Shown: piece by piece, positions 26,002-33,907 of the stretch
How positions within the stretch are numbered: position 1 is the first letter of the stretch
Layout: each line of letters opens with the position of its first letter
Assembly: GCF_018424685.1 (NCBI RefSeq)
Contig: NZ_QTKX01000003.1
Span: 124,001-188,000 of the forward strand
Length of the DNA stretch: 64,000 nt
Reading direction: 5' to 3'
Source of the DNA: Mesobacillus boroniphilus
GTDB lineage: Bacteria > Bacillota > Bacilli > Bacillales > Cytobacillaceae
Translations under genes and position numbers: made by a program
The notes under the pieces: model-generated
What the model was told of the DNA's origin: nothing
The model's database searches: none
What the model saw: the letters and a program-made list of their open reading frames with translations, nothing else

Positions 26002-26322
26002 ATGTTGGAAACGAATGTGAATGCGACGAAAAATGTTAGAACAGTGAGGGAAGATGACTCGAGTCTAAAAAAGGTATTGAATATCATCGGTTTATTCATC
26101 TTTGGTGGAATGGCGCTGACAAGTGTTACGAACGCAATGCCTCCGGATTATATGATAGAATACTTCCTATTTATCGCAGGAAGTGCTTTGATCTATTATT
26201 TTTTAGTGAACATATACTTCCTTGGACAGACGTGGAGAAAGGTGTTTTATGGTGTTATCAGCTTGCTTGGCGTTGGCAGTTTGATAATGGCCTTTTATCT
26301 TGTGAATCATTCATCTCATTAG
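26002..26322 (+). CDS. Membrane protein, unknown
   Basis: 106 aa with a polar N-terminus of 28 residues, then three hydrophobic helices (VLNIIGLFIFGGMALTSVT, FLFIAGSALIYYFLVNIYF, VISLLGVGSLIMAFYLV). RBS GTGAGGTGAT. Family not recognised. Confidence 0.55.
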   Translation: MLETNVNATKNVRTVREDDSSLKKVLNIIGLFIFGGMALTSVTNAMPPDYMIEYFLFIAGSALIYYFLVNIYFLGQTWRKVFYGVISLLGVGSLIMAFYLVNHSSH

Positions 26323-26577
26323 ATTACTAGTTTTTCGACTTGATAGATTTTACTTAATTCTTTGGTGACGGTGCAATTTTACTCTTTAGCGTGCGTTTTC
26401 GGTCATTTTTCGTACAAATTTAGAAGATGCAAGTTAGTACGCTTAACGGTGCAATTTTCGTGTATAAGTTTAAGAAACTCCCTTTTCTCGGGGAGTTTCT
26501 TATTTTTAAAAAACTGCTTGATTAGTCGCTAAATGTTTGTTTCTGAATATTCATAATATATTTACTTTAATAAATTT
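26323..26577. other. Intergenic stretch with terminator and repeated GGTGCAATTTT
   Basis: GGTGCAATTTT occurs at 26370 and 26448, 78 bases apart. A terminator lies at 26472-26507. Nothing coding is visible. Confidence 0.5.
26472..26508 (+). terminator. Intrinsic terminator
   Basis: AAGAAACTCCC / GGGGAGTTTCTT arms, then ATTTTT. Confidence 0.78.
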
Positions 26578-26591
26578 TGTAAGCGTTACCA
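26578..26591. promoter_or_regulatory. cre box (CcpA site) upstream of the symporter gene
   Basis: TGTAAGCGTTACCA matches the consensus TGTAARCGNTNNCA. It lies about 530 bp before the sodium/solute symporter gene, near the probable promoter of its long leader. Carbon catabolite control is inferred. Confidence 0.55.
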
Positions 26592-26599
26592 TTACTAAC

Positions 26600-26760
26600 A
26601 TGATGGTCAGGGCGCGGTTTTAGCCTGTTCGTAATATCGTGTAACATCCTTGAAACAAACAAGAATGTTTGTTAGGTTAGATAACCGTAAGCCCCGTGAG
26701 GGCAGGAAAAACTTGGACGGCATAATTAACATAAGAATTTTTTTCTGTGTGGTACGGCTG
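26600..26760 (+). other. Possible structured leader of the symporter gene
   Basis: Short hairpins AACAAACAAGAATGTTTGTT and GGTTAGATAACC, then GCCCCGTGAGGGC. I do not recognise a known riboswitch here. It stands between a cre box and the repeat element, a layout like that of the ABC-F leader. Confidence 0.3.
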
Positions 26761-26825
26761 GATAGCTCTTATAACATTCATGCTTAAGAATTCATTTTTC
26801 ATTCTTGTACGTTAGCCGATTTTTT

Positions 26826-27070
26826 ATTGTCCAGCTACAGCGCCTAGCCCCTCGAGACGTTTGTCTAGCTGAGGCTCCTAACTCCTCGAGACGCTTCGGT
26901 CCTGCCAATGAAGTCAAAGACCGACTTCACTGTCAGGCCCTCCAGTGCTTGTCGGAGTTGAGCAGTCGCCTCCGCATTTCGAATTCGGTCCGCCCAATGA
27001 AGTCAAAGATCGACTTCACCGGTCGGCCCTCCAACGCTTGTCGGGGCTGAACGAGGCGCTTTCGCTTTTC
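26826..27070. repeat. Dispersed intergenic repeat element, copy 2 (internally duplicated)
   Basis: Starts TTGTCCAGCTACAGCGCCTAG and ends GGCGCTTTCGCTTTT. The inner block with AATGAAGTCAAAGA...CGACTTCAC and GGCCCTCCA.CGCTTGTCGG occurs twice (26907-26965 and 26995-27050). Same family as 3612-3912, and like it placed just upstream of a gene with a long leader. Confidence 0.72.
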
Positions 27071-27118
27071 TAACCACTATGTTAATTATTTCGTTTAGGG
27101 AAAACGAAAAGGAGAGAT

Positions 27119-28591
27119 TTGGTGTCTTTTGAAGTATTAATATCTTTAGGAGTTTATTTTATTGCAATGATCCTGATCGGATTGTATGCATACCGCAAAA
27201 CGTCTGATCTATCAGACTATATGCTTGGCGGACGTGGTCTTGGACCATCGGTAACGGCTCTATCAGCTGGTGCGTCCGACATGAGTGGCTGGATGCTGAT
27301 GGGCTTGCCTGGCGCGATGTACACATCAGGTATTTCCAGTGCCTGGATCGCAATTGGATTATCGATTGGTGCCTATTTGAACTACCTCATCTTAGCTCCA
27401 AGACTTCGAACATATACGGAGTTGGCAAATGATTCAATCACAATCCCCGATTTCCTTGAAAACCGCTTTTCAGATAAGACTAAAATCCTGCGTTCTGTAT
27501 CTGCAGTCGTTATTATCATTTTCTTCACGCTGTACACTTCAGCGGGTCTAGTGTCAGGCGGTACTTTGTTTGAGTCAGCATTTGGACTTGATTATCGCTG
27601 GGGCTTGTTCCTGACAGCTGGTGTTGTAATTGTTTATACACTATTCGGTGGTTTCCTTGCTGTTAGTTTGACTGACTTTGTTCAAGGTGTCATCATGTTC
27701 CTTGCACTTGTCTTGGTGCCGGTCGTTGCCTTTACGGAGCTTGGCGGACCAGGTAATGTTATGGATACTGTAAGTGGAATCGACCCAACGTTGATGGATC
27801 TTTTCAAAGGTACAACATTCCTTGGAATCATCTCGCTATTGGCATGGGGGCTTGGTTATTTTGGCCAGCCGCATATCATCGTCCGCTTTATGGCAATCAA
27901 ATCAATGGAAGAGCTTAAGCCTGCGCGCAGAATCGCGATGACATGGATGATCGTTTCGATCGTTGGCGCTTTGGCCGTTGGTCTTGTGGGTATTGCTTAC
28001 GTACAGGTGAACAACGTAACGCTTGAAAATCCAGAAACTGTCTTTATCATGTTTGCGAACATCCTGTTCAACCCTTATATCACTGGATTCCTGCTCGCTG
28101 CGATTTTGGCTGCGATCATGAGTACAATTTCTTCACAGCTGCTCGTCACATCCAGTGCGTTGACAGAGGACTTTTACAAGGCGTTTTTCCGCCGCGAAGC
28201 ATCTGATAAAGAATTGGTGTTGGTCGGCCGTGGCGCAGTATTGCTTGTTGCATTAGTCGGCATTGCGCTATCATACACGCCGAATGATACGATTCTTTCA
28301 TTGGTTGGTAATGCTTGGGCTGGATTCGGTGCCGCATTTGGACCGGTCATGCTTCTGAGCTTGTACTGGAAGCAGATGAACCGCTGGGGTGCGCTTGCCG
28401 GTATCGTTGTCGGTGCGCTTACCGTCATCATCTGGATCAGCATTGATGGATTATCAGCATTCATGTATGAAATGATTCCAGGATTCTTCTTGAGCTTGAT
28501 TGCAGTCCTTGTTGTAAGTAAAATCACAACCGGACCAGGTAAAGCTGTAAAAGAAGAGTTTAAAGAAATGGAAAACATAATGTCTGAGTAA
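27119..28591 (+). CDS. putP: Sodium/proline symporter, SSS family (PutP type)
   Basis: 490 aa with about 13 membrane helices. The N-terminus carries SDYMLGGRGLGPSVTALSAG and ASDMSGWMLMGLPGAMYTSG, hallmarks of PutP/OpuE proteins, including the Na+-site Asp and Ser residues of helix 1. It would import proline with sodium, for nutrition or osmoprotection. The start is TTG at 27119 or GTG at 27122 after AAAAGGAGAG. No proline catabolic genes are adjacent, so an osmotic role (OpuE) remains possible. Confidence 0.9.
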   Translation: MVSFEVLISLGVYFIAMILIGLYAYRKTSDLSDYMLGGRGLGPSVTALSAGASDMSGWMLMGLPGAMYTSGISSAWIAIGLSIGAYLNYLILAPRLRTYTELANDSITIPDFLENRFSDKTKILRSVSAVVIIIFFTLYTSAGLVSGGTLFESAFGLDYRWGLFLTAGVVIVYTLFGGFLAVSLTDFVQGVIMFLALVLVPVVAFTELGGPGNVMDTVSGIDPTLMDLFKGTTFLGIISLLAWGLGYFGQPHIIVRFMAIKSMEELKPARRIAMTWMIVSIVGALAVGLVGIAYVQVNNVTLENPETVFIMFANILFNPYITGFLLAAILAAIMSTISSQLLVTSSALTEDFYKAFFRREASDKELVLVGRGAVLLVALVGIALSYTPNDTILSLVGNAWAGFGAAFGPVMLLSLYWKQMNRWGALAGIVVGALTVIIWISIDGLSAFMYEMIPGFFLSLIAVLVVSKITTGPGKAVKEEFKEMENIMSE

Positions 28592-28600
28592 TAGAGTAAT

Positions 28601-28632
28601 AGGCTGCTAGATTGCTAGCAGCCTGTTTTTTA
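28601..28632. terminator. Intrinsic terminator
   Basis: AGGCTGCTAG / CTAGCAGCCT arms, then six T; it serves the symporter gene. Confidence 0.85.
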
Positions 28633-28633
28633 T

Positions 28634-28825
28634 TCAAGATTTGAATTTCTCCGGCTTCTTCACATAACTTTCTATGATGTATCCACAATCCGTGCAGATA
28701 ATGTATAAAATCTCAGAGCCTAAACTCATCACCTTATTCTCGGGATACATAACAGCATATCCAGCATGTTTGCCTTTCCCGATTTCCGTTCCGCCGCACT
28801 TAGGACATTCTTTCGCATAGTTCAT
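28634..28825 (-). CDS. Small zinc-ribbon protein
   Basis: 63 aa from the second ATG (28825), which has AAAGG about nine bases upstream. CPKCGG near the start and CTDCGY later form a CxxC...CxxC zinc ribbon like that of TFIIB-type or transcription-initiation nucleic-acid-binding domains. Function unknown; a plain metal-stabilised fold is as likely as DNA binding. Confidence 0.65.
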   Translation of the reverse strand: MNYAKECPKCGGTEIGKGKHAGYAVMYPENKVMSLGSEILYIICTDCGYIIESYVKKPEKFKS

Positions 28826-29095
28826 GGGATACATCCTTTCAAGTCCATTTTTTCATATTAGCTGAATTTACGAATTAGCTATGCAATATGTTTCAAGAAA
28901 TAACCAATTCATTTGATTAAAGCCATGAAGGCTTATCACCGTGGACATTTATTTTTTAAAAAGGTATAATTAATTCGGTTTACGAAATATATTTATTAAT
29001 AGTTTACCAAACCTTTTTGTTAGGTAAGAAGTTTTTATGCCTGGACCCATGCTCGAAAGTGGAAAAGGGTAATATATGAATATGAAGGTGAACGT

Positions 29096-30280
29096 ATGCA
29101 AAAAGAAAAACTATGGACGAGAGATTTCGTCTCGATTTCGCTTGTGAACTTCGTGATGATGCTGTCGATGTATTTGCTGATCGTTACGATGGCATCGTAT
29201 GCTATCGACACATATGATGCGTCCAGCAGCATGGCAGGATTGGCCTCCAGCATTTTCATCATCGGGGTTCTTTCTGCCAGATTGTATGCCGGCAAGGAAA
29301 TTGCGAGGATTGGCAGCAAAAAGATGCTAATTGGCGGAATTTTGTTTTTCGTTCTGATTACTGCTCTATATTTAATACCGTCGAACATCTATGTCCTACT
29401 GATTGTCCGTTTTCTTCATGGAATCGGCATCGGGTTCGCGGCGACAGCAACGGGAACGATTGTAGCACAGGTTGTTCCCAAGAGCAGGAAAGGGGAAGGG
29501 ATCAGTTATTTCAGCTTGAGCGTGATTTTATCGACCGCGATCGGTCCGTTGATTGGCCTTCCAATGATCAATGAATTTGGCTATGAGAGTATGTTCATTT
29601 TCTCCCTGGTCGTCGGGATCAGCTGTTTACCAATCGCTCTTACGGTTAAAGAACCTGTCGTGGATTACCAGGCGCAAGGTGGTAAAAGCCAAGGATTCAG
29701 CTTGGCGAATTACTTAGAGCCCAACGCATTACCTGCATCGATTGTCATGTTTGTTATCGCGCTCGCTTATTCAGGAACACTTTCATTCATCGCATCGTTT
29801 GCGAAGGAGGCTGGATTAATAGAGGCGGGGAGCATGTACTTTTTCGTTTACGCGATGGCCGTCTTATTTTCGCGTCCATTCACCGGAAAACTGATGGACG
29901 CAAAAGGAGCAAACAGCGTTGTCTATCCGGCATTGCTTGCTTTTGCGGCTGGAATGTATGTACTAAGCCAGGCAAATTCGACAGTGGTATTCCTCCTGGG
30001 AGCCGCGCTCATCGGATTAGGATACGGCAATTTCCAGTCAGTTGCCCAGACGATCGCCATTAAGATGACACCGCCGCATCGCATGGGCCTGGCCACCTCG
30101 ACTTTTTTCATTATGATGGATATCGGTATCGGTGTGGGGCCATTCCTCCTCGGGTACATGATTCCGGACTACGGATATCGAGGGTTATATCTGGCGATGG
30201 TTCCGCTGATCATCATCGGCGTGATAATCTACTATGCCCTGCATGGAAAAAAAGAAAAAAGCCTCACCCCTAATGCATAA
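29096..30280 (+). CDS. MFS transporter (drug/metabolite exporter-like)
   Basis: 394 aa, 12 hydrophobic helices. MFS signature between helices 2 and 3: ARLYAGKEIARIGSKKMLIG. Helix 4 RFLHGIGIGFAATATGTIVA resembles YfkF/YwoG-type exporters of Bacillus. RBS ATGAAGGTG. The 5' region contains TTTACCAAACCTTTTTGTTAGGTAA-like symmetry at 29001-29025, possibly an operator. Substrate unknown. Confidence 0.85.
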   Translation: MQKEKLWTRDFVSISLVNFVMMLSMYLLIVTMASYAIDTYDASSSMAGLASSIFIIGVLSARLYAGKEIARIGSKKMLIGGILFFVLITALYLIPSNIYVLLIVRFLHGIGIGFAATATGTIVAQVVPKSRKGEGISYFSLSVILSTAIGPLIGLPMINEFGYESMFIFSLVVGISCLPIALTVKEPVVDYQAQGGKSQGFSLANYLEPNALPASIVMFVIALAYSGTLSFIASFAKEAGLIEAGSMYFFVYAMAVLFSRPFTGKLMDAKGANSVVYPALLAFAAGMYVLSQANSTVVFLLGAALIGLGYGNFQSVAQTIAIKMTPPHRMGLATSTFFIMMDIGIGVGPFLLGYMIPDYGYRGLYLAMVPLIIIGVIIYYALHGKKEKSLTPNA

Positions 30281-30284
30281 GAGC

Positions 30285-30312
30285 CCCTCGCCTGACATTG
30301 GCGAGGGTTTTC
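30285..30312 (+). terminator. Intrinsic terminator
   Basis: CCCTCGCC / GGCGAGGG arms, then TTTTCC. Confidence 0.75.
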
Positions 30313-30445
30313 CTTATATATTCGGTGCATAGTTCGTGTTCTTTTCAACGTCGTTTTCCTCAGCCAAGTCTTCCATTTCCTGCGGGAAACCATTGGCCTG
30401 CCAAAATGAGGATTGAGCCAGGAAAAGGTCACATAGAAGGATTCT

Positions 30446-30474
30446 AAAAAAGCTGCCATGTAATCATGACAGCT
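30446..30474 (-). terminator. Intrinsic terminator of the SRPBCC gene
   Basis: On the minus strand AGCTGTCATG / CATGGCAGCT arms, then TTTTTT. Confidence 0.8.
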
Positions 30475-30487
30475 CTCAATGCAATAT

Positions 30488-30955
30488 CTACATATTTTCC
30501 ATCATCTTCTCATCCAGATGTTCCAGGATCATTTCCCATGCGGAATCATGCCTGCTTTTGGATTCTTCGTCAGGGAACCCTTTGTGTGTGAGACTTAAGA
30601 GGGTCCCGTCCTGTTTGGGTTGAAGTTCGATTGTCACCACGGTTTCAGCGCCTTTTGTTCCAGCGGCACCAGTCAACCAGGTAAATTCGATCAGTTGGTC
30701 CGGTGTCAACCGAAGAAATCTCCCGTAATGAGGGTGGCGCTGCTCGACATTATCTAGTTCGGTTTTGAAGACTGTCTCAAAGAAAAAAACGGAATTGACC
30801 TCTGCCTTCATGATCAGCGTTCCGGGTGAAGCAAACCATTCGTCGAACTTCTCGGTCCATGCCTTGAAAAGAACTTCAGGCGATGATTTCATTTTGCGTT
30901 CAACCTTGAAGCCATGCGGTCTTGATGAAAGATCGGGTGTTGTTATAGGTTCCAT
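30488..30955 (-). CDS. SRPBCC (AHSA1-like) domain protein
   Basis: 155 aa. VERKMKSSPEVLFKAWTEKF near the start and GFPDEESKSRHDSAWEMILE near the end match the Aha1-homolog START-like fold, a hydrophobic-cavity domain common in Bacilli. RBS AAGGGGG. It forms a unit with the DUF1801 gene 15 bp upstream; both families are often found together. Ligand unknown. Confidence 0.82.
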   Translation of the reverse strand: MEPITTPDLSSRPHGFKVERKMKSSPEVLFKAWTEKFDEWFASPGTLIMKAEVNSVFFFETVFKTELDNVEQRHPHYGRFLRLTPDQLIEFTWLTGAAGTKGAETVVTIELQPKQDGTLLSLTHKGFPDEESKSRHDSAWEMILEHLDEKMMENM

Positions 30956-30970
30956 CAGAAATCCCCCTTA

Positions 30971-31393
30971 TTATTTAGCCGGGTACCTTTCTTGTAAAAA
31001 GGCCACAGATTGATTAATCAGTGCTTTTAAAACATCAACATCGATGTCGGCTACTTTATTTATGTAGACACACGCTTTTCCAGAGGTATGCTTGCCGAAA
31101 TTCTTTAATAACGATTCTCTTCCTGTATCTCCTGTAGCAAAATACAAGCTGATTTTCGCTTTGCGAGGCGAGAAGCCTACTAGCGGCGCATCTCCTTCGT
31201 GTCCGGACTCGTACTTATAATGATAGGATCCAAAGCCGATGATGCTCGGCCCCCACATTTTCGCTGGGTAACCTGTGGTTTCTGTGAAAATATCCAGAAG
31301 TCTATACGCATCCTCCCGTTTTTTGGGGCTGTCGACATTTTCAATAAACTCGATGACACTATTGTCATTTTCTTTTGTTTTCAATTCGTACAT
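30971..31393 (-). CDS. DUF1801 domain protein
   Basis: 140 aa from the ATG at 31393 (an upstream in-frame TTG at 31429 is less likely; AAGGAGC stands 11 bases before the ATG). Motifs: MWGPSIIGFGSYHYKYESGH and KISLYFATGDTG, typical of DUF1801/YdhG-like proteins. Unknown function; probably co-transcribed with the SRPBCC gene. Confidence 0.8.
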   Translation of the reverse strand: MYELKTKENDNSVIEFIENVDSPKKREDAYRLLDIFTETTGYPAKMWGPSIIGFGSYHYKYESGHEGDAPLVGFSPRKAKISLYFATGDTGRESLLKNFGKHTSGKACVYINKVADIDVDVLKALINQSVAFLQERYPAK

Positions 31394-31526
31394 CCTAACC
31401 AGAGCTCCTTCAAGCCATTTTCCCTTCAAATCAATCGTTTTCTAAGAAGGTTTTCCTCTATATTTACTTTCTAGACCTGCATTGAAATATCCTCTGTCAT
31501 AATTCGTTCAAAGCTTTTCAACAGAA

Positions 31527-31544
31527 TTGTGACTAATGTCACAA
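31527..31544. promoter_or_regulatory. Rex- or Fnr-like operator of doxX copy 1
   Basis: TTGTGACTAATGTCACAA. It fits the Rex pattern TTGTGAANNNNTTCACAA with one change in each arm and the Fnr/Crp pattern TGTGA-N6-TCACA exactly. It lies 36.5 bases before TATCTT, the same spacing as at copy 2. Confidence 0.62.
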
Positions 31545-31618
31545 CGCAGTCTCTTTTTGATCCGAATTTGATATCTTATAAGTGTAATAATAATAAATAA
31601 CTTATTGGAGTGAGGAAC

Positions 31619-32134
31619 ATGTTTGCAAAATGGTTAAGAGAGAACAATGTTGCTGCTGGTCTACTGGCTGTTATTAGAATATGGCTTGGATACAACTGGA
31701 TGACTGCTGGATGGGGTAAATTGACTGGGGAAGGATTCGATGCTTCTGGTTACTTGAAAAATGCTGTTGCCAATCCGGTTAAGGGTCCAGACGGAAACAT
31801 GGTATACGGCTGGTACGTAAACTTCCTTGAAAGCTTCGCGATTCCGAATGTCGAATTGTTCAACTTCATCGTTCCACTTGGAGAGTTCCTAGTAGGACTT
31901 GGTTTGATCTTGGGAACACTGACAACTGCTGCAATGTTCTTCGGTCTAGTGATGAACTTCAGCTTCTTCCTTGCCGGAACAGTATCTCACAACCCAACTG
32001 ACATCTTCTTCGGTTTTATCATTCTTGCTGCTGGTTACAACGCAGGTAAATACGGTTTAGACCGCTGGGTTGTGCCATTTATCCGCAAAACTATTTTCAA
32101 ACGCGGAGAGGACGTCACACGCAACGCTGCTTAA
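31619..32134 (+). CDS. DoxX family membrane protein, copy 1
   Basis: 171 aa, four membrane helices, with the Trp/Gly-rich WLGYNWMTAGWGKLTGEGFD segment and GEFLVGLGLILGTLTTAAMF. DoxX-type proteins (MhqP, CatD) of Bacillus sit in quinone and thiol-stress operons. The ATG at 31619 has GGAGTGAGG upstream; the GTG at 31610 is part of that RBS. A copy with about nine in ten residues the same lies 1.7 kb downstream beyond yhcN. Confidence 0.85.
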   Translation: MFAKWLRENNVAAGLLAVIRIWLGYNWMTAGWGKLTGEGFDASGYLKNAVANPVKGPDGNMVYGWYVNFLESFAIPNVELFNFIVPLGEFLVGLGLILGTLTTAAMFFGLVMNFSFFLAGTVSHNPTDIFFGFIILAAGYNAGKYGLDRWVVPFIRKTIFKRGEDVTRNAA

Positions 32135-32166
32135 CTTGCTTAAATCCCCCTTTAATATAATAATTG

Positions 32167-32199
32167 GGCTGCCGGGAATTTCTCGGCAGCCATTTTTTT
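32167..32199 (+). terminator. Intrinsic terminator after doxX copy 1
   Basis: GGCTGCCG / CGGCAGCC arms, then seven T. doxX copy 2 has a nearly identical one. Confidence 0.85.
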
Positions 32200-32327
32200 A
32201 ATCTCAGTTTTACTCCATAAAACCACATAATTTGTCGAGAGGGCAGGGAGCAAATCCTTTAAGTTTTTTTCGCGCAACCAAAAAAGCATAGGAAATTAAA
32301 TCCTATGCCTCTTCGCAATTGATGAAG

Positions 32328-32990
32328 TTATCTACCAAAGAAGTTATTCATCGTGTCTCTGAAATCTTCAAACATGCCATCCCTGTTCCTGTTATTGCGG
32401 ATGTCATCAGCGAATGTACCCATTCTGTCAAACGCGTTATTATCCACAGAGACATATACATTGTCAATCCCTCTGTGAGCCTGGCGGACCTTTTGTTCAA
32501 TTTCGCTTTCCAACCCATTTCTACTAACAGTATTTCTATCTGTGCCAACATTCTGGCGGTTTCCGTTTCCGGCATCACCTTTGCCGTCAATGATTCCATC
32601 ATTTCCAGCACGGTTGTCATCCTGGTCTACTCGTCCATTCTCAGCAAAAGTCCTGCCGTTTCCATCCAAAGCATTATTAACATCAGCATTTCCATAATTG
32701 TCGTTATTACCGCCTGCCAGTCTTACAGCTACATACGCATTGTTTTCGGAGATAATGACACGAGCGTCGTCTACTTCTGCCATTTGCTCTACCTGGCGTT
32801 CAGCACGATCAGCAAGCTGAAGTCTGTTGTTTTCAGTAGCCGGGCCACGACGAACCTGGCTTGTCTGAACACGCTGTTGGCCGTTGTCGTTGTTATCATT
32901 TGCTGCGTTGTTATTCGCTGTGCATCCAGCCAATCCGAATGTAATAGCGGCACAGCTTGCCAAAATTAATGACTTTTTCACTTTATTCAC
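32328..32990 (-). CDS. YhcN/YlaJ family sporulation lipoprotein
   Basis: 220 aa, signal ending FGLAGC, then an Asn/Asp-rich low-complexity stretch and a YhcN/YlaJ domain (ADRAERQVEQMAEVDDARVI, and QKVRQAHRGIDNVYVSVDNN near the end). Family members sit in the spore inner membrane and affect germination or outgrowth. It lies between two doxX copies on the other strand. Confidence 0.83.
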   Translation of the reverse strand: MNKVKKSLILASCAAITFGLAGCTANNNAANDNNDNGQQRVQTSQVRRGPATENNRLQLADRAERQVEQMAEVDDARVIISENNAYVAVRLAGGNNDNYGNADVNNALDGNGRTFAENGRVDQDDNRAGNDGIIDGKGDAGNGNRQNVGTDRNTVSRNGLESEIEQKVRQAHRGIDNVYVSVDNNAFDRMGTFADDIRNNRNRDGMFEDFRDTMNNFFGR

Positions 32991-33238
32991 TCCTTGTTTT
33001 GTTGTTATTCGTCCTTATGATGGCTTGAAATTGGCGCAGTATGCAGAGGAGAAAAGATTTTTTTAAAAAAATGCTATTCCAAGGATCATTGTTTCTTGTG
33101 TCATTCCGGTAATCATCAGGGTTTGGCATTTTTATGGTCCTCATGAAAAAACAAATCTAGTTTGTAACGCCCTGGAGAGTCTTCATTAAAGAACGATTTA
33201 ATGCTTAGACATAATTCGTTCAAAACATTTCAACAGAA

Positions 33239-33256
33239 TTGTGAATACATTCACAA
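33239..33256. promoter_or_regulatory. Rex-like operator of doxX copy 2
   Basis: TTGTGAATACATTCACAA, an exact match to the Rex consensus TTGTGAANNNNTTCACAA; it also contains TGTGA-N6-TCACA (Fnr/Crp). Confidence 0.68.
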
Positions 33257-33331
33257 AAACCCCTATTTTCAAGATAAATTTGATATCTTATAAGTGTACT
33301 AATACTAATTAACTTAATTGGAGTGAGGAAC

Positions 33332-33847
33332 ATGTTTGCAAAGTGGTTAAGAGAAAACAATGTTGCTGCTGGTATATTGACTGTCATTAGGGTTTGGCTA
33401 GGGTACAACTGGATGACTGCAGGTTGGGGTAAATTGACTGGGGAAGGTTTTGACGCTACTGGGTTCTTAACTCGAGCTGTAGAAAACCCTGTTAAAGGCC
33501 CAGACGGAAACGCAGTGTACAGCTGGTACGTAAGCTTCCTTGAGAGCTTCGCGATTCCGAACGTCGAATTGTTCAACTTCATCGTGCCAATGGGAGAGTT
33601 CCTTGTAGGACTTGGCTTAATCCTTGGTACACTGACAACTGCTGCCATTTTCTTCGGTCTAGTGATGAACTTCAGTTTCTTCCTTGCCGGCACAGTATCT
33701 CACAACCCAACAGACATCTTCTTCGGCTTCATCATCCTGTTCGCAGGCTACAACGCTGGTAAATACGGCTTAGACCGCTGGGTGGTGCCATTCATCCGCA
33801 AAACTGTTTTCAAACGCGGTGAAGAAGGCGTCCGCAACGCTGCTTAA
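33332..33847 (+). CDS. DoxX family membrane protein, copy 2
   Basis: 171 aa, differing from copy 1 mainly at residues 15-20 and 45-65 (GFLTRAVENPVKGPDGNAVY). Upstream region, RBS (GGAGTGAGG), operator and terminator are also shared, so the whole unit was duplicated. Four membrane helices. A redox- or oxygen-controlled role is inferred from the operator. Confidence 0.85.
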   Translation: MFAKWLRENNVAAGILTVIRVWLGYNWMTAGWGKLTGEGFDATGFLTRAVENPVKGPDGNAVYSWYVSFLESFAIPNVELFNFIVPMGEFLVGLGLILGTLTTAAIFFGLVMNFSFFLAGTVSHNPTDIFFGFIILFAGYNAGKYGLDRWVVPFIRKTVFKRGEEGVRNAA

Positions 33848-33878
33848 ACATAGTTAAATCCCCCTTTAAAATAAAATG

Positions 33879-33907
33879 GCTGCCGGGAATTCCTCGGCAG
33901 CTTTTTC
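33879..33907. terminator. Intrinsic terminator after doxX copy 2
   Basis: GGCTGCCG / CGGCAGC arms, then five T; also close to the end of the convergent regulator gene. Confidence 0.8.

Noticed and set aside
30319..30420. Minus-strand frame reading SSFWQANGFPQEMEDLAEEN to the TAA near 30319
   Set aside because: It has protein-like composition, but no start codon or RBS lies between it and the terminator of the upstream gene; at best a remnant.
32319..32969. Long plus-strand ORF of 216 codons
   Set aside because: It is antisense to yhcN, which has a lipoprotein signal and known domain; its residues are a by-product of the Asn-rich coding bias.
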